A DNA stretch of 64,000 nt from Echria macrotheca (Eukaryota > Ascomycota > Sordariomycetes > Sordariales > Schizotheciaceae), in assembly GCA_030411725.1 (NCBI GenBank), contig MU839828.1, positions 1,426,001 to 1,490,000 on the forward strand, in the 5' to 3' direction. Both the position numbers and the translations under genes were made by a program. Positions 1 through 10,900 of the stretch are shown piece by piece. Numbering within the stretch: position 1 is the stretch's first letter; every line of letters begins with the position of its first letter. The notes beneath the pieces were generated by a model. The model was not told the origin of the DNA and searched no databases. It saw only the letters and a list, made by a program, of their open reading frames with translations.

Positions 1-113
1 GCCTCACGAAGGATTCAGCGAACCCACCGGTGACGGCAAGAATCAGACCAACTCGGAGGTGGACTGCAAGGCAGACTCTCTTTCAGAGCGAAATGATCAA
101 CGAGCTTCACAGA

Positions 114-120
114 TATAAAA
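114..120 (+). promoter_or_regulatory. TATA box of the small secreted protein gene
   Basis: TATAAAA lies 122-128 bp upstream of the ATG at 242, in a plausible core-promoter position. The intervening leader is C/T- and CA-rich and ends in CAAAACAACAAA just before the ATG, a typical A-rich start context for a highly expressed fungal gene. No expression data can be read from the sequence. Confidence 0.55.
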
Positions 121-241
121 GACGGCATCGTACCTCGAAAGACAGTTCTATCCCATCAGCCTCAACAGTCCAGCTCTCGCCTCCTCACATCAGGCGTCAT
201 CTTCCATCTCATCTCATACTGCAAGTCCCCAAAACAACAAA

Positions 242-604
242 ATGAAGTTTTCGACAGCCACCGCCCTCTTCGCCATGGTCTTCTCGCACTCGGCCATGGC
301 GGCCCCGGCAGAGGATGCCGCGGCGGCAGGCGGCGCGACTCTCTCCAAGCGGGCCAACTGGTCCTTCACACCCTACAGCGGCAACACATGCGGCGGAGCT
401 GGCAATGCCTACGTCGGGACCGGTAGCCGGGGCTGCACCAACATCAACACTGCCAACGCCGTCATTGCTATAACCGACACCTGCCGCATCACGGCTTACG
501 TCGTCGCCGGCTGCCCGGGCGGTGTAGGCACCGTCTACCAGCGTGGTACCTCTCAGTGCTTCGCCGGTGTGCCTGGATACAAGTCCTTCAAGGTCGACTG
601 CTAG
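242..604 (+). CDS. Small secreted cysteine-rich protein (effector-like)
   Basis: This is a single-exon gene for 120 residues. Residues 1-21 form a classical signal peptide (basic start, hydrophobic core, Ala-rich cleavage region). A short Ala-rich propeptide ends in a dibasic KR at residues 36-37, a likely Kex2 site, which would release a mature protein of 83 residues. The mature part has six cysteines (C50, C65, C81, C91, C106, C120), an even number that suits three disulfides, and is rich in Gly, Thr and Asn. The last residue is Cys. The start is supported by the A-rich Kozak context and the upstream TATA box. I do not recognise the family. Size, secretion and cysteine content fit candidate effectors or small extracellular structural proteins, but function is unknown. 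Confidence 0.85.
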   Translation: MKFSTATALFAMVFSHSAMAAPAEDAAAAGGATLSKRANWSFTPYSGNTCGGAGNAYVGTGSRGCTNINTANAVIAITDTCRITAYVVAGCPGGVGTVYQRGTSQCFAGVPGYKSFKVDC

Positions 605-2177
605 ATCTAGCCGGTCTTCTAACCGGATGTCTTTTGTTGGTGTGGATGCTAAAAGGAACGGGGGAAATGCGATGGACAAGACAGGGGATGCGCTGGATGA
701 TAACTACTTTCGTTTAATCTTTCAAGCAACTCAGTTCAAAGCACACATGTAGCGCAAGGGCTTGCAATGGATTTCAAGCAGTTGCATCGCTATCATACTC
801 GAAATATGAGGAGGTTTTGTACGGGCACCATGGAAAAATACGACAGATTCAACAGTATATCGAAACTTTTTCGAAAACTATGAATAACAAACCTCACGCC
901 AGGAATTAGAAGGTCAAGATCTTGCGTATCCTACTCTAGCCACTTTGATATTTGATATGCAGTGAAGTATTAAAGGCCCTATTTTAAGGCCATTCTAATG
1001 GATCCTCTTCATCATCTTTAGAGCTATTTTTAGTTCTCTTCCGCGGACTTCAGTCCCTCTTTAGCCCAGGCTGCTTCGACTTTCTTGCTGCGAAGGATCC
1101 GCGGAGATTTGGCGTCAAGTACACACAACGAGGCTATGGACATCTTCGCAACGTGGGTCTTTCCTCTCGCCATTGTCATCGCCCTCCCGTGGGGACAAAG
1201 TGTTCAATATACGATTTTTGGATCGTCTACAATTTTCTTCTGACGGTTGACGTGCTTCATCGAACCATTAAGTAAGCTGATTGCAACAGAGAACAATAAC
1301 CCTCGTCTTCGCGGCGGTGGACGATAGAACGAGGAGGCCTCATAATGAGGCCACGGGGGCTTCCCACAACGGTTGATTGGTTTCGGAATAAATCAAATAT
1401 GGAATGTCCGATGCTGCTGATGGGATGCTGGACCACGTAGCGACATACAGAGTCCGTGAGGCGCAGTACAGACCCGTGTTGCCCGTCCAAGCCACCGCTT
1501 CCCCGATTACTTATTTCTCGGAAGTTCCCAGCATCTGTGCTCTCATCTCAAACTAGCCCCTGTCTGAAGATTTCACGGAGCCAGTAACGAGTACCGACAC
1601 CACTCTCAGTCCTTGATAGGTCCTGAGTTTTCCCGCGTTCTCTGCGCTTGGGTTCCTTGACCAAATGCTTATGGTCGAGCCGTCGATCAAACCCTGGAAA
1701 GCATGCGCTATCTACCGGAGCCAAAGGTTTCTGAAGTGGAGGCATAGGCCGTAAATCGCGTATCATCGTATTGACTCAACTATGGGAATTGGACGCGGCG
1801 TGCCTGCTAGGCTGGTGCACTCAGTCGTGGGGTGGTATTCCACCCGCGCTGGTGCCTAGGGGTCCTGCACTGAGCAACACACAGAATGATTCATCGGAGA
1901 AGTATCTTGACTGTTAACTTGCAATACGGAAACAGTTGACTCTCTGGCCAGAGTCCCAACTCCACCGCGGACCTGGAGAGTGGCCAGGGGCGAAGGGCAG
2001 GGAAGGCGCTCTCTTGCCTCCCACTGTTTTCACACGGGCCACGCAGCTTGTGGCGGATGATCTGAGCGAATTATCTGTTTAGGATAGCTTCCCGGAGGAA
2101 GATACAGTCTGCCTTGGCAAAAACTTGCGGGCTCGCCATTTCCGATGAAATTGTTTCCGTTGCAGCTCTGGTTAAAT

Positions 2178-2243
<66 letters not shown>

Positions 2244-2277
2244 GTNNNNNNNNNNAAAAATTTTGGGGCGGGCCTTT

Positions 2278-2344
<67 letters not shown>

Positions 2345-2658
2345 CAAGACGTACCAAATCAAGCGTTTCTAACATCGCGACGTAAAAACCCGAGACTTCA
2401 CCTTATTATGCTTGGTGATGAACCGCACGATCGGTACCGGTATCTTCACATCCCCTCGACACGTATTCAAGCGTTCCCAAGTGAGACCCGAAGGTCGATC
2501 GTCCAGAACCTGGTTCACAGTCACGCACGGCTGAAGGTAGGCCTCGCCCTGCATGGGAGCTTTGACGTTACTAATTAGAGACTAATATCGGTATCGGATC
2601 TGTGAATGATTTTGACTCGTTGGCGCTTGGTTGCCTCAAATCAGGCAGCTGAGCCAAA
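605..2658. other. Intergenic region without a supported gene
   Basis: About 2 kb downstream of the small secreted protein gene. It is AT-richer than the flanking genes between about 840 and 1030, with AAGGCC-containing near-repeats around 970-995 that could be transposon debris. The reading frames are short and do not look coding. It contains the assembly gap at 2171-2342. Confidence 0.6.
2171..2342. other. Assembly gap flanked by homopolymer tracts
   Basis: A G run of about 62 bases (2180-2241) is followed by ccgt and ten Ns (2246-2255), then short blocks aaaaa-tttt-gggg, a T run (about 2281-2312) and a C run (2314-2342). This succession of homopolymers around Ns looks like low-quality read ends joined at a gap rather than native DNA. 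Long poly-Gly/Pro/Phe/Lys frames through it are meaningless. Confidence 0.9.
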
Positions 2659-3091
2659 ATGGCCACTCTCGGCCGGGACGAGGGGTTGAGCCTCGCACCA
2701 TGTGGGGGTGTCACGGGTGCGACCTACCAAGGCTGCCCACGATTGGCCCGTCAGAGCCTTGCCGTTGCGGCCCATTTCGGTTGGGAGGGACACGAAACCG
2801 CGAACTCCCCACCGCTCACCACTGCAATGGTGCGCGAACCACGACCTCCACCCCCAGGTACTCCCCGCAGCATCAAAGATGGGAGCCAGCGGGCACGAAG
2901 CCTTCGGAGGCTTTCAAGACGCCAAACCCTCCGAGTCCGCGGCAACAATAGAATCATTCAACGCGATCCGGCAGGTTTCCCCGCAGAGAATTTCGCTCGA
3001 TGGGACGACCCCGGAATCATGGCAATCGCGGATAACGGTACGAGATCCCCGGATATCCGTTCCTCAGTACTAACAAGCTTTCTTCCAGGTC
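2659..3091 (+). other. Possible upstream exon(s) of the zinc-finger gene, unresolved
   Basis: Frames are open on the plus strand here, and one stretch (about 2950-3037) reads like protein. A well-formed intron could span 3038-3088: donor GTACGA, branch-like ACTAAC, pyrimidine tract and CAG acceptor. Of the frames entering this splice, only one joins without a stop to the long open frame downstream, and that frame is not the most protein-like one upstream. The stretch may be real 5' exon(s), a short separate gene or a decayed sequence. Confidence 0.3.
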
Positions 3092-5510
3092 ATGGACGCG
3101 ATACACAGACTTTCAACGACGCGACCAGATAGTTCGACCCCTTCGTCGCGGATCCGAGTTAGGGGCCTATCGGTGAAGCCAAAGATAGACCATTCCCCCC
3201 CTGGTGCAGCACCAGTCCACGATCGCATTCCCTATCTGAGGCCGCAAAGAGGGGTACGGTCTGATATCTGGTCTCTATCAGAACAACAAACAATACGGCC
3301 GCGTGGGAGAAATGGGAAACACAATATGTCGCGGATGGCGCGGCGCTGCGAAATCTTGTCCGGCAGCCCCCCAGTCCGACGCGATAAGCGTTTTGGGTGC
3401 TCGATATTGGTCCACTGCATCCAGAAACGAAGTGAGGCTGGACAGGATGCCATATCACCTCGCAAGCGGCGATATGTTGTTCTGACTGCTGATCGACAAA
3501 CCTGCTGCCGGACCCACAGTGGATATTGCGAACAAGAACGCCACGATCCCAATCAAATGGGTTGCTCCGAGAGAAGTCCGAAGCGAAGACGGAAACGCCA
3601 TGCTTCCTGTCGCTATCGGACACCTGTTCTCGAGGCTCAGCCGGCTCCATACGTTTTTGATTTTTTCGATATGTTGAGCATTGCTCACTGTTTTGAACAT
3701 GACGAAACTTATTCGCCATGCTTCGCACCAAACGTTTCTTTGTCGCGTATCGACAATTTGCATTCTGGGGTGGCCCAGACAGATAGCAGTCCGCGCGGTC
3801 ACGATGGGACCCTGCGACTTGACAAGTTGGATAACAGGAATATAACAGATTTGGTTGGCGTTGGGCAAGGCTATTCGGGAAGGCAAGTTGGGGGAGGTCC
3901 GGGAGTTCCAGAGGGGCGTTCAGCGAATGAACTGCCCTTGAGCTCCGGCAACCGGGTTGGTAACAAACGACGTCGCTCCCCGGACGGGGAAGATAGGGAG
4001 GACGATGATCTGGACGACGAAGACAAGAATAAAGACGGAAACGATCCGTCAAGGAAGCGGCTGAAGCTTGACGACCATGGCGACTCCAGGAAGTTTGCTT
4101 GTCCATTCTTCAAAAATGACCCGAGGAAATACGCCAGCGTAAGATCGTGCCTAGGACCGGGATGGCCTTCTGCACATCGGGTGAAGTTCGTGTCCCAGAG
4201 CGTTTATCGTGCGAGTTGAGTACTGACGGTGAAACTAGGGAGCATGTCCTTCGGCGACACACAATCCTCTACCATTGCAAGCGGTGCTGGAGTGACCAGA
4301 AAAAGAAAGAATTACTGCTTCAGCATGAGCAAACTGGCAACTGCACCTCTCGGGATAAACCTGAAGGTATTATCAGTCAGCAACAGGAAGACTCTCTGAG
4401 ACGCCGCGGCAAAAAAGCCATGAGTGATGAGGAACGATGGAAAGAGATGTTTAGAATCGTGTTTCCGGAAGCACAAGAAATTCCAAGCCCTTGTAAGTGC
4501 TGGACTACGCGATATGATGAGCAATGCTAACAGATCTAGATTATGATCCCGAAGAGGTAAAACCGTCACCGGAGGTACAAGAAGACGCGCAGATGGACCA
4601 AGTCGAACAAGTCATCGACGGCGTGCAGACTGAGCTTCGTGATGAAATCGCCCGCATGGTAGGGGCCGACCAGGCCCCCCATATCCTAACGTCTGTTGGC
4701 CGAGCCGTGCAGAGAGTTTGGGGACGAATTTTTCGACCGCAGCGTCGGGCAACAGATCCTCAAGAGTCTCGCCGGGGATCTTGGCAAAATCCACTTCGTC
4801 GGCGCACAGAGCCTAGTCCTTCGGCGAGGGAACCATCTCCTGGTGCAAATTCACAGCAACTTGTCAGTCCGATATCGTTAAACCTCGAGCTGCAGCCAGA
4901 TCAGCAGTTTGATGCGAGCACAAGTCTCGACATGTACGTGGATTACGAGCATGACCCTGTGTACGGTTTACCCGAGGAGCCTCAGTCTTCACTGGTGCCG
5001 CAGCCGTCTGGCACGAACGGGCTGGGAGACTTGTCAGTGGTTGATGACCCAGCCGAATACGGCATCCCTTCAGTGTCCGATGAAATCCAGCCTCCGGGGG
5101 AGTGCCTTGCCGAGGACCAGAAAACGATCGTGCCTCCCGCCGACCAGGCTGCCGCCGATAGAGATTCTTCAGAGTCGACGACAGCCGGACACACGCCGCC
5201 GTCGGACTCGTCAACTCAGTCAACCAGCCAGCAGGATGGTGTGGAGCCCGAGGACAATTATTTGACTGAGGAGCAGCTCCTGAGCCGGCAGGAGCGAGAC
5301 CTGGCTTGTATTGGGTTGCCACTGCTTGAGCAAACCCAGGAGTATAGTCGGAACAGGATGGCGATTAACGAACCTGGTCAGGATAACTCGCGAGTTCCGG
5401 TTCTTGACCCGACAACTCATGCTGTTATCACCACTCTTCGCGGCGAACTCGCTACAGGACCTGAAAGCTTATCCGGAAATCACCATGCGGAACAATATAC
5501 ATCTCAGTAA
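3092..5510 (+). CDS. Fungal C2H2-like zinc-finger domain protein (start uncertain)
   Basis: The model is join(3092..4185, 4239..4492, 4540..5510). Intron 1 (53 bp) has GTTCGT, a CTGAC branch and CTAG; intron 2 (47 bp) has GTAAGT, GCTAAC and CTAG. Splicing joins the motif ACPFFKNDPRKYASVRSCLGPGW with HRVKEHVLRRH and CKRCW, the atypical zinc-finger signature seen in many Pezizomycotina proteins of unknown function, and then ERWKEMFRIVFP and IPSPYYDPEE, also typical of that family. An acidic/basic low-complexity segment with KRKR-like nuclear signals precedes the finger. The C-terminal third is Ser/Pro/Glu-rich and probably disordered. From 3092 the protein would be 772 residues; from the in-frame ATG at 3671, 579. 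Residues encoded by 3092-3660 are Arg/Cys/His-rich and look unlike protein, so the later start or a missed intron is quite possible. Function is unknown; nuclear localisation is inferred. Confidence 0.65.
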
Positions 5511-6686
5511 CGTGCCCGTCTCGGCATCACAATAACGTGGGGATAACCGCCTCTTTCTGGGGCGTATTTCAAGACGGATAGCTCATTATAATGGGCGGAG
5601 AAGCTTTTTCCGGAGCTGGTTTTTGGCCCGGAAACTTGAGCCGATAATCCATTGACGTCGCTCGCGATGTAGAAGCAACTCGTCACTGTGACAGTGCTAG
5701 CATCCCGGGCAGAGTGTCTCTGCAAGAGGCTCAAAAAAGAAGATTTTGGACTGGTTCTCGGACTGAATCCTGAACTTTATTCATATAAAACCGGACCCCT
5801 GGAAGCCGTCATATTGCGCCAGCGGCTGACGGGTTCGGCGATGGAGTTTCTTGTCACTGCTTGGGTGGTGCGCTTGATGGGTGGTTTTATAGCTGTGTCG
5901 CGACTTGGGCAAAGAAGCCATCAGACTAGCTTCTCGATTCTTGAATTGTCCGGTCTGGGATGATTTATAGGACGACGATAAAGAGCGGCCGTTAAGAGTG
6001 ACAGAAGCAGCCTTGAGTGTCGTTTCGAGTTCGGGAGCTCGTTGCAGGGTTGAAGCACTTCTTCTGGCGTTATTTTAATGGCGCTTCTTTTTCAACCGGG
6101 CCATTATTGATGTTATCTCTCCGGATTTCTTGCTGGGATTTCCTCCGCAAGAGCGTAGCGGAAACCAGCGTTCCGCCGGGCTCACAGAGGGAAGAGACAT
6201 GTCGATGTTCGTTGCGGCAAATTAAACCAGGCAATATCTTTTGGTTCACAGCAGGGTCGTCATTTGTTGGCGGAGGACTTGGAAGGGGTAGTGGACGATG
6301 GATCATTTGAAAATTGCTTTTGGAGGATGAGATTTGAGGACACACACACACTCGTTTGAATTGATACCCTATTATTCTTTTTTTCCCCATTCTATTTCCT
6401 CTCGTTCCCGTGTTATCTCCTTTCAAAGATGGTTCCCCGTGGAGTGGAATGTGTCTGCCACGCCCTCAAAAGACATCTTCGAACAACGCGCAGCGCGGTT
6501 GGAGATGTCTCATATTGGGACGCGACTCACAAGTCATGACATTCCAACGACGCGTCGGAGTCTCCCTCCCTCCTATCCCTCTAGATGTATATCATCCCGT
6601 CATGAGCCCTCCGAGACTCAACCCACCAGGGAATCAATCAATCCCGGCGAAATCTCTCTCTCTCTCCGCCACCGGACTCGATCAAA
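5511..6686. other. Intergenic region
   Basis: Between the zinc-finger gene and the hydrophobin-like gene. The short frames show no family resemblance. The last 100 bp are C/T-rich (CTCTCTCTC just before the ATG at 6687), consistent with a fungal promoter or leader. Nothing else is seen. Confidence 0.6.
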
Positions 6687-7810
6687 ATGATTTCCCCCCT
6701 CCTATCGATCCTCTCTCTGGCCGTGTTTTCCAGACTCGGTCTCGCCGGACCTGCATCGGCTGCACGTGGGGATACCGCCACGACGACGACGACGACCACC
6801 ACCCAGTCCCACTGCGACGAAGCATGCCACCTCCTCAAACTCATCCGCTACCGCGAGGCGGTCAACACAGACTGGCTCATGGCCGTCGGCTTCTGCGCGT
6901 CGCTGGTCCGCGCAGAACACTACGCCCCCCGACTCGAGCTCGAGCAGTTGACCGTCTCGCTTGATCAGCCTCAGCCTGTTTCAACGACGACAGTTACGGA
7001 GAGTGTCGCCGCTACAGCGAGGTCGATCGGGGGGCGTGATTACGGGAGGTTGGATGGTGACGTAAAAGAGCAGGTATGCGCGCGATACTGGGCTACTCAT
7101 AAAGTGCGGCCGTGTCCTAGCGTGTGGCTTGAGTCCGGGTACGGGGAGGATGTCGTGCGCCGGGCGTGTGCGAGATTGCTTCCTTGGCACCACCACCGTG
7201 GGGATGGGGATGTGGATGTGGAGTTTGTTCCGGCGGGGCGTGTGCCGGTTGCGCTTGTTTTGTCTGAGGCGGGGCGGGTGGTGGTGACGAGCACGGTGGT
7301 GGTGACGGATTTGGTGGTTGGGGACCTTGGGGTTGAGGAGAGGACGACGACTTCGACTACGACGGTTACGACGACGAGGACTGCGACGAGAACGGTTACC
7401 AATACCGAGGGGGACGGGGACGGGGGAGGGTTCAGGTGTGCTGGGTTGTCGGCGGAGTGTTGTACTGCTACGTCGACCGCGGATGGGGCTGTTGTTGGGC
7501 TTGGGTGTAAGTTTTTGTTATGATCGGGGCTTGTTGGGAGATGGGAGGGAAGAAGGCTGACTGATGGGGAACAGGTCTGGATAATACGCCTGCTACGGGG
7601 CCTGCGGTGTGCGAGACGAGGTTTTCTGTTTCGCTTTGCTGTGTTGTTGTTGCGGTATGTTTGATCCTTTTTTACTCTTCTATGGCTGGATGGAATATTG
7701 GAGCGGTAGCTGACATGATAAATGCACAGTATGGGATCGATGAACGGAGGACTGCGTATGGATGCTCGTTGCCGACGGCGACTGCTGCTGCTGTGGTTAC
7801 TCCTGCTTGA
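6687..7810 (+). CDS. Secreted protein with C-terminal hydrophobin-like eight-cysteine module
   Basis: The model is join(6687..7506, 7575..7654, 7730..7810), 326 residues. Intron 1 (68 bp) is GTAAGT...ACAG and splits the codon of C274. Intron 2 (75 bp) is GTATGT, branch GCTGAC, ACAG. A signal peptide covers about residues 1-20. A unique region with its own cysteines follows (HCDEACHLL, GFCASL, two further pairs), then a Thr-rich linker (about 220-243). Residues 251-312 carry cysteines in the order C-CC-C-C-CC-C with spacings 6, 14, 11, 8 and 15. That order defines hydrophobins, and the segments GLGC and LCCVVVA resemble class II hydrophobins. The spacings match neither class exactly. Secretion to the wall or surface is inferred; amphipathic assembly is only suggested. 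Without splicing, half the cysteine pattern is lost, which supports the exon model. Confidence 0.75.
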
Positions 7811-8426
7811 TTTTATGATAGGTGCTTTGGTTTGATTCTTGGAGTTAGGTAACTTGGGTGTGGTTGGATGCTTCTCGTTTTGGATCTCATAGGGGAGGCA
7901 ATCTCTTTTTTGATGACGCTCTTACTCTCTCCTAACTTGACTCTGGCAGTTTGGGAGCTCCCTGCCTTCACAAGTAGACCGCATCAAAAGATGGACATGG
8001 CCACTTCCGTTTGGTGTTAGGATTCAAGGAAAGCGATGTCAATGTCCGGGTAATCACGTGACTGCGCATGCACTCAACGCTAGCACTTTTAGCGCGGATC
8101 GCGGTGAGGTTGAGGAAATAAAATGGAGCCGAAATGGAGGCGTTACATCTCCAGCTTCTCCGGCGTTGCCCTGCCCTACGTGATACATATTTTAACGGAC
8201 CTTAATCATTCATTTCCTCTTTCAACTGGTATCCGTACCTGCGTCAGTACCTAGATTGTTGTCGCCGCCAATTCGGGATGATCCCTTGAACCCGATTGGC
8301 CGTGGGCCGCCGCATCAGCTCCCTCCAATTTGGACATCCACGAAGCTCAGCAGTACCGAGGGCAATCCGCCGCAGCATTGCCTGCCGACCACCAAGACCT
8401 ACGCCATTGCGGGAAAGAGGCCCGCC
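7811..8426. other. Intergenic region
   Basis: Contains the 3' flank of the hydrophobin-like gene and the promoter of the next gene. An in-frame ATG at 8256 could extend the downstream protein by 57 residues, but the ATG at 8427 has the better context. No other feature is seen. Confidence 0.55.
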
Positions 8427-10900
8427 ATGGCTAAGAAGAAGAATTCGTCCCTAGGCGACGGGACCGACAGCGCCAATGGCAGTCCTTCGGCCACGGCGCA
8501 GCCATCGCCAACTCTCCCTGCGACCCCATCCGCCCCAAAACCCAAGGGCAAGGCCGCGGCGCAACCACCCTCCACGTCGGCCCTCATCATCTGCCGCAAC
8601 AAGTATGTTCCTCCCCCGAGTCCTATCCACCGTGCTCAAGAGTCTTTGCTCTGCAGATGCCCTCCTCGTCGTGCTCGGTGGTGCCCTGAGGTACCCCGCA
8701 CTGGGTGCTGAATGCCCCTCGTGGCCGCCATGACTGACACCACGACAGACACTGGCGCTACATCTCGTCGTTCCACGGGCCATGGCTCCAATTACCCCCC
8801 GAGATCCTCGAGACGCTCGCCAACATTAACTACAACACGCCGCGACCGCGTCCCATCGACCCTGCCGTCTTCTACGACATGGTCAAGATCCGCCGCCTCG
8901 TCGACGAGGCCACCAACCTCGCCGTCCGAGCCGCCAGCGGCGTCGCCAACGTCAACAACCAGACCACCCCCCGCGCACACCACCACCAGCTGGCCCTGGG
9001 GCTCGGCATGGGTTTTGGTCAGGCAGGACAGACCAAGCTCAGCAGGGAAAGAAAATTCCGCATGAGGGAACAGGCAACACAGAAATTGGCCAAGGCATAC
9101 CGCCTGGATGAGATCGCCTGCAGCGTGGCCACGATGCAGAGCGCGTCGTCTCTCGAGGAGGTGGCCTCTCTCGTCCTGCAGCGGACTGCCAACGACGCGG
9201 ATGCCAAATACGTTCATTTCTTTCATGAGAAAATCCCCAGTAGGCAGCTAGCTGAATGTACCAGCCTGGACGTCTTGGATGAGATCATAGCCGGGAATCC
9301 TGTCCAGTGTGAGCCGTTGAGGACGCGAGCTACCGTGCGTGTCTTCAAAGACGACTACGAGGGCGCTGTGTTGGATCTGACCGAGGCACTGCGCATCCAT
9401 CGCCTCTATCGTCCGTCCCATACAGCCCCGAAGCCGTCGACGCCCGAGGTGCAGACCTATGAGGCCCTGGCGCAACAGCGTGGGCGGAAGCAGGATGATC
9501 TGGTGCTCAGGGAAGAGGAGCAACCGAGCAGTTTGGAGATCCAGCTGGTCTTCCAACGGGCAAGTGCCTATCTCGCCCTGGCGTGCCGCCATATCGAGTC
9601 GGCTTTTCCAGATCCCCTGACGCTCTCGGAGCCGCACAGCCCCGAGTCAGAGTCGGAGCCCGGAGACGCGGCAGCACCGTCGGCGGAAACCATGGAGGCG
9701 CGGAAGCTGGTGAGGCACAACGCCAAGCGAGCTCTGCGGGATTTTACTGCGTTCCTCTCCAACTTTGAGTATACACCGGACATGAGCATCGAGATCGCCG
9801 AGGACTTTGCGCGGAAGGTCGGCTTCGCTGCAAACGGGTTACGGGCGCCCCGGCCGCCTCAACAGGGACAGAAGCCGGCTTCCCCCGGGCCTGGAGACGA
9901 CGCTGCCACTCCACATCGCGTCTATGCTCTTTCCGATCTCTTCACTGCCGCCCCGCCTTCCGGGCTCCCGCCGTATCCTAGCACCGACCTCGTCGTGGTT
10001 CGACCGCAGGAGGACACTCCCTCTCCAGGCTCAGTCCGGACGACCACGGAGATACTGACCTACCACCCTCTTCTTACCGATGCGCTGCATTCGCTTTTGT
10101 TGTGCCATTGTCTTATGCAGACATCAGCCAAGGAGCTGCTACGGCACGCTTATATGGTGGCGAGACTGGCCCGCCTCGCCGACGGGTACCCGGTCTTCCA
10201 GGCCAGCCGCTCCCCGGCGCGAGCTGACTGGATCGAGGTCCTCCGGGCGGCGAACAACTGGATCCAACTGTCTAGAACATGGGAGGATCTCTGCTCTCCG
10301 GCGCCTCTGCCGCTCTTCCAGTCTTCCGGCCACGGGTCGAGTCCCGTCCCCATACCCCTGAACCAGCCGCTGCCTCCACGGCAGCCAAAAAGCGTCCCCA
10401 TGATCACCGGGCCGAGCGCCGAGTCGTCAGTTTCCACCGAGTCTGCCGAAGAGGTGGAGAAGCGCCGCCAGGAGCGCGTCAACTACCAGGCCATGGTGGG
10501 CGCTCTCAGCGATGATCGGGTGCATGACGAGTCATCGTTCAGGCTGGCCATCAGGGCGCGCCAGCTCCGCGCCGAGCGCGATTACCAGCTTGATAATGCT
10601 GTTGCCGATCTCGACTCGAAGATGATCAAGCAGGAGACGGAGAGCCGAGAATCGGATGAGACATCGACTGCCGTGGTGAAGGTTGATTCGGAGGGCAGAA
10701 TTCCTGGTGGCGCTGACGGCGCGCTGCGTCGGCTTGCAGAGGAGAGGGACTATCAGGTGTCCACGGATCGGGCGTTTGCTGTGGCCAGGTGGGTGCTGAT
10801 TGCGCCGCCTAATGCGGGGGGCGGGGATGGGCCGAGGAGGAAGAAGAAGAAGGCTGGGGGTGGTGGGAAGAAGAAGGTTCAGACGGGGGGTGAGTCGTGA
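8427..10900 (+). CDS. Conserved fungal helical/TPR-like protein of unknown function
   Basis: The model is join(8427..8602, 8749..10900), 775 residues. The intron (146 bp) has GTATGT, a CTGAC near the 3' end and CAG. It joins LIICRNK to HWRYISSFHGPWLQLPPE, a continuous, protein-like sequence. The start ATG sits in gccATGg context and gives MAKKKNSS. After a Ser/Pro/Ala-rich N-terminus comes a mainly helical protein: segments around EPLRTRATVRVFKDDYEGAV, SLEIQLVFQRASAYLALA and AKRALRDFTAFLSNFEYTPD have the A/L spacing of tetratricopeptide-like repeats. The C-terminus is Lys-rich (KKKKK, KKK), possibly nuclear or nucleolar. Acidic, Pro-rich linkers separate the helical parts. I do not recognise a characterised orthologue. 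A scaffold role in a complex is only an inference from the helical repeats. Confidence 0.8.

Noticed and set aside
2030..2578. Open frames rich in poly-Gly, poly-Pro, poly-Phe and poly-Lys on both strands
   Set aside because: They are translations of the homopolymers and Ns of the assembly gap.
3159..4106. 315-codon open frame on the minus strand
   Set aside because: It lies antisense to the zinc-finger gene region and shows no domain; the composition is Arg/Ser/Cys-rich like a shadow frame.
8603..8748. Extra small exon inside the first intron of the TPR-like gene (around 8657-8690)
   Set aside because: It needs weaker splice sites (GTACCC donor) and interrupts the smooth join CRNK-HWRYISS; the single 146-bp intron is simpler.
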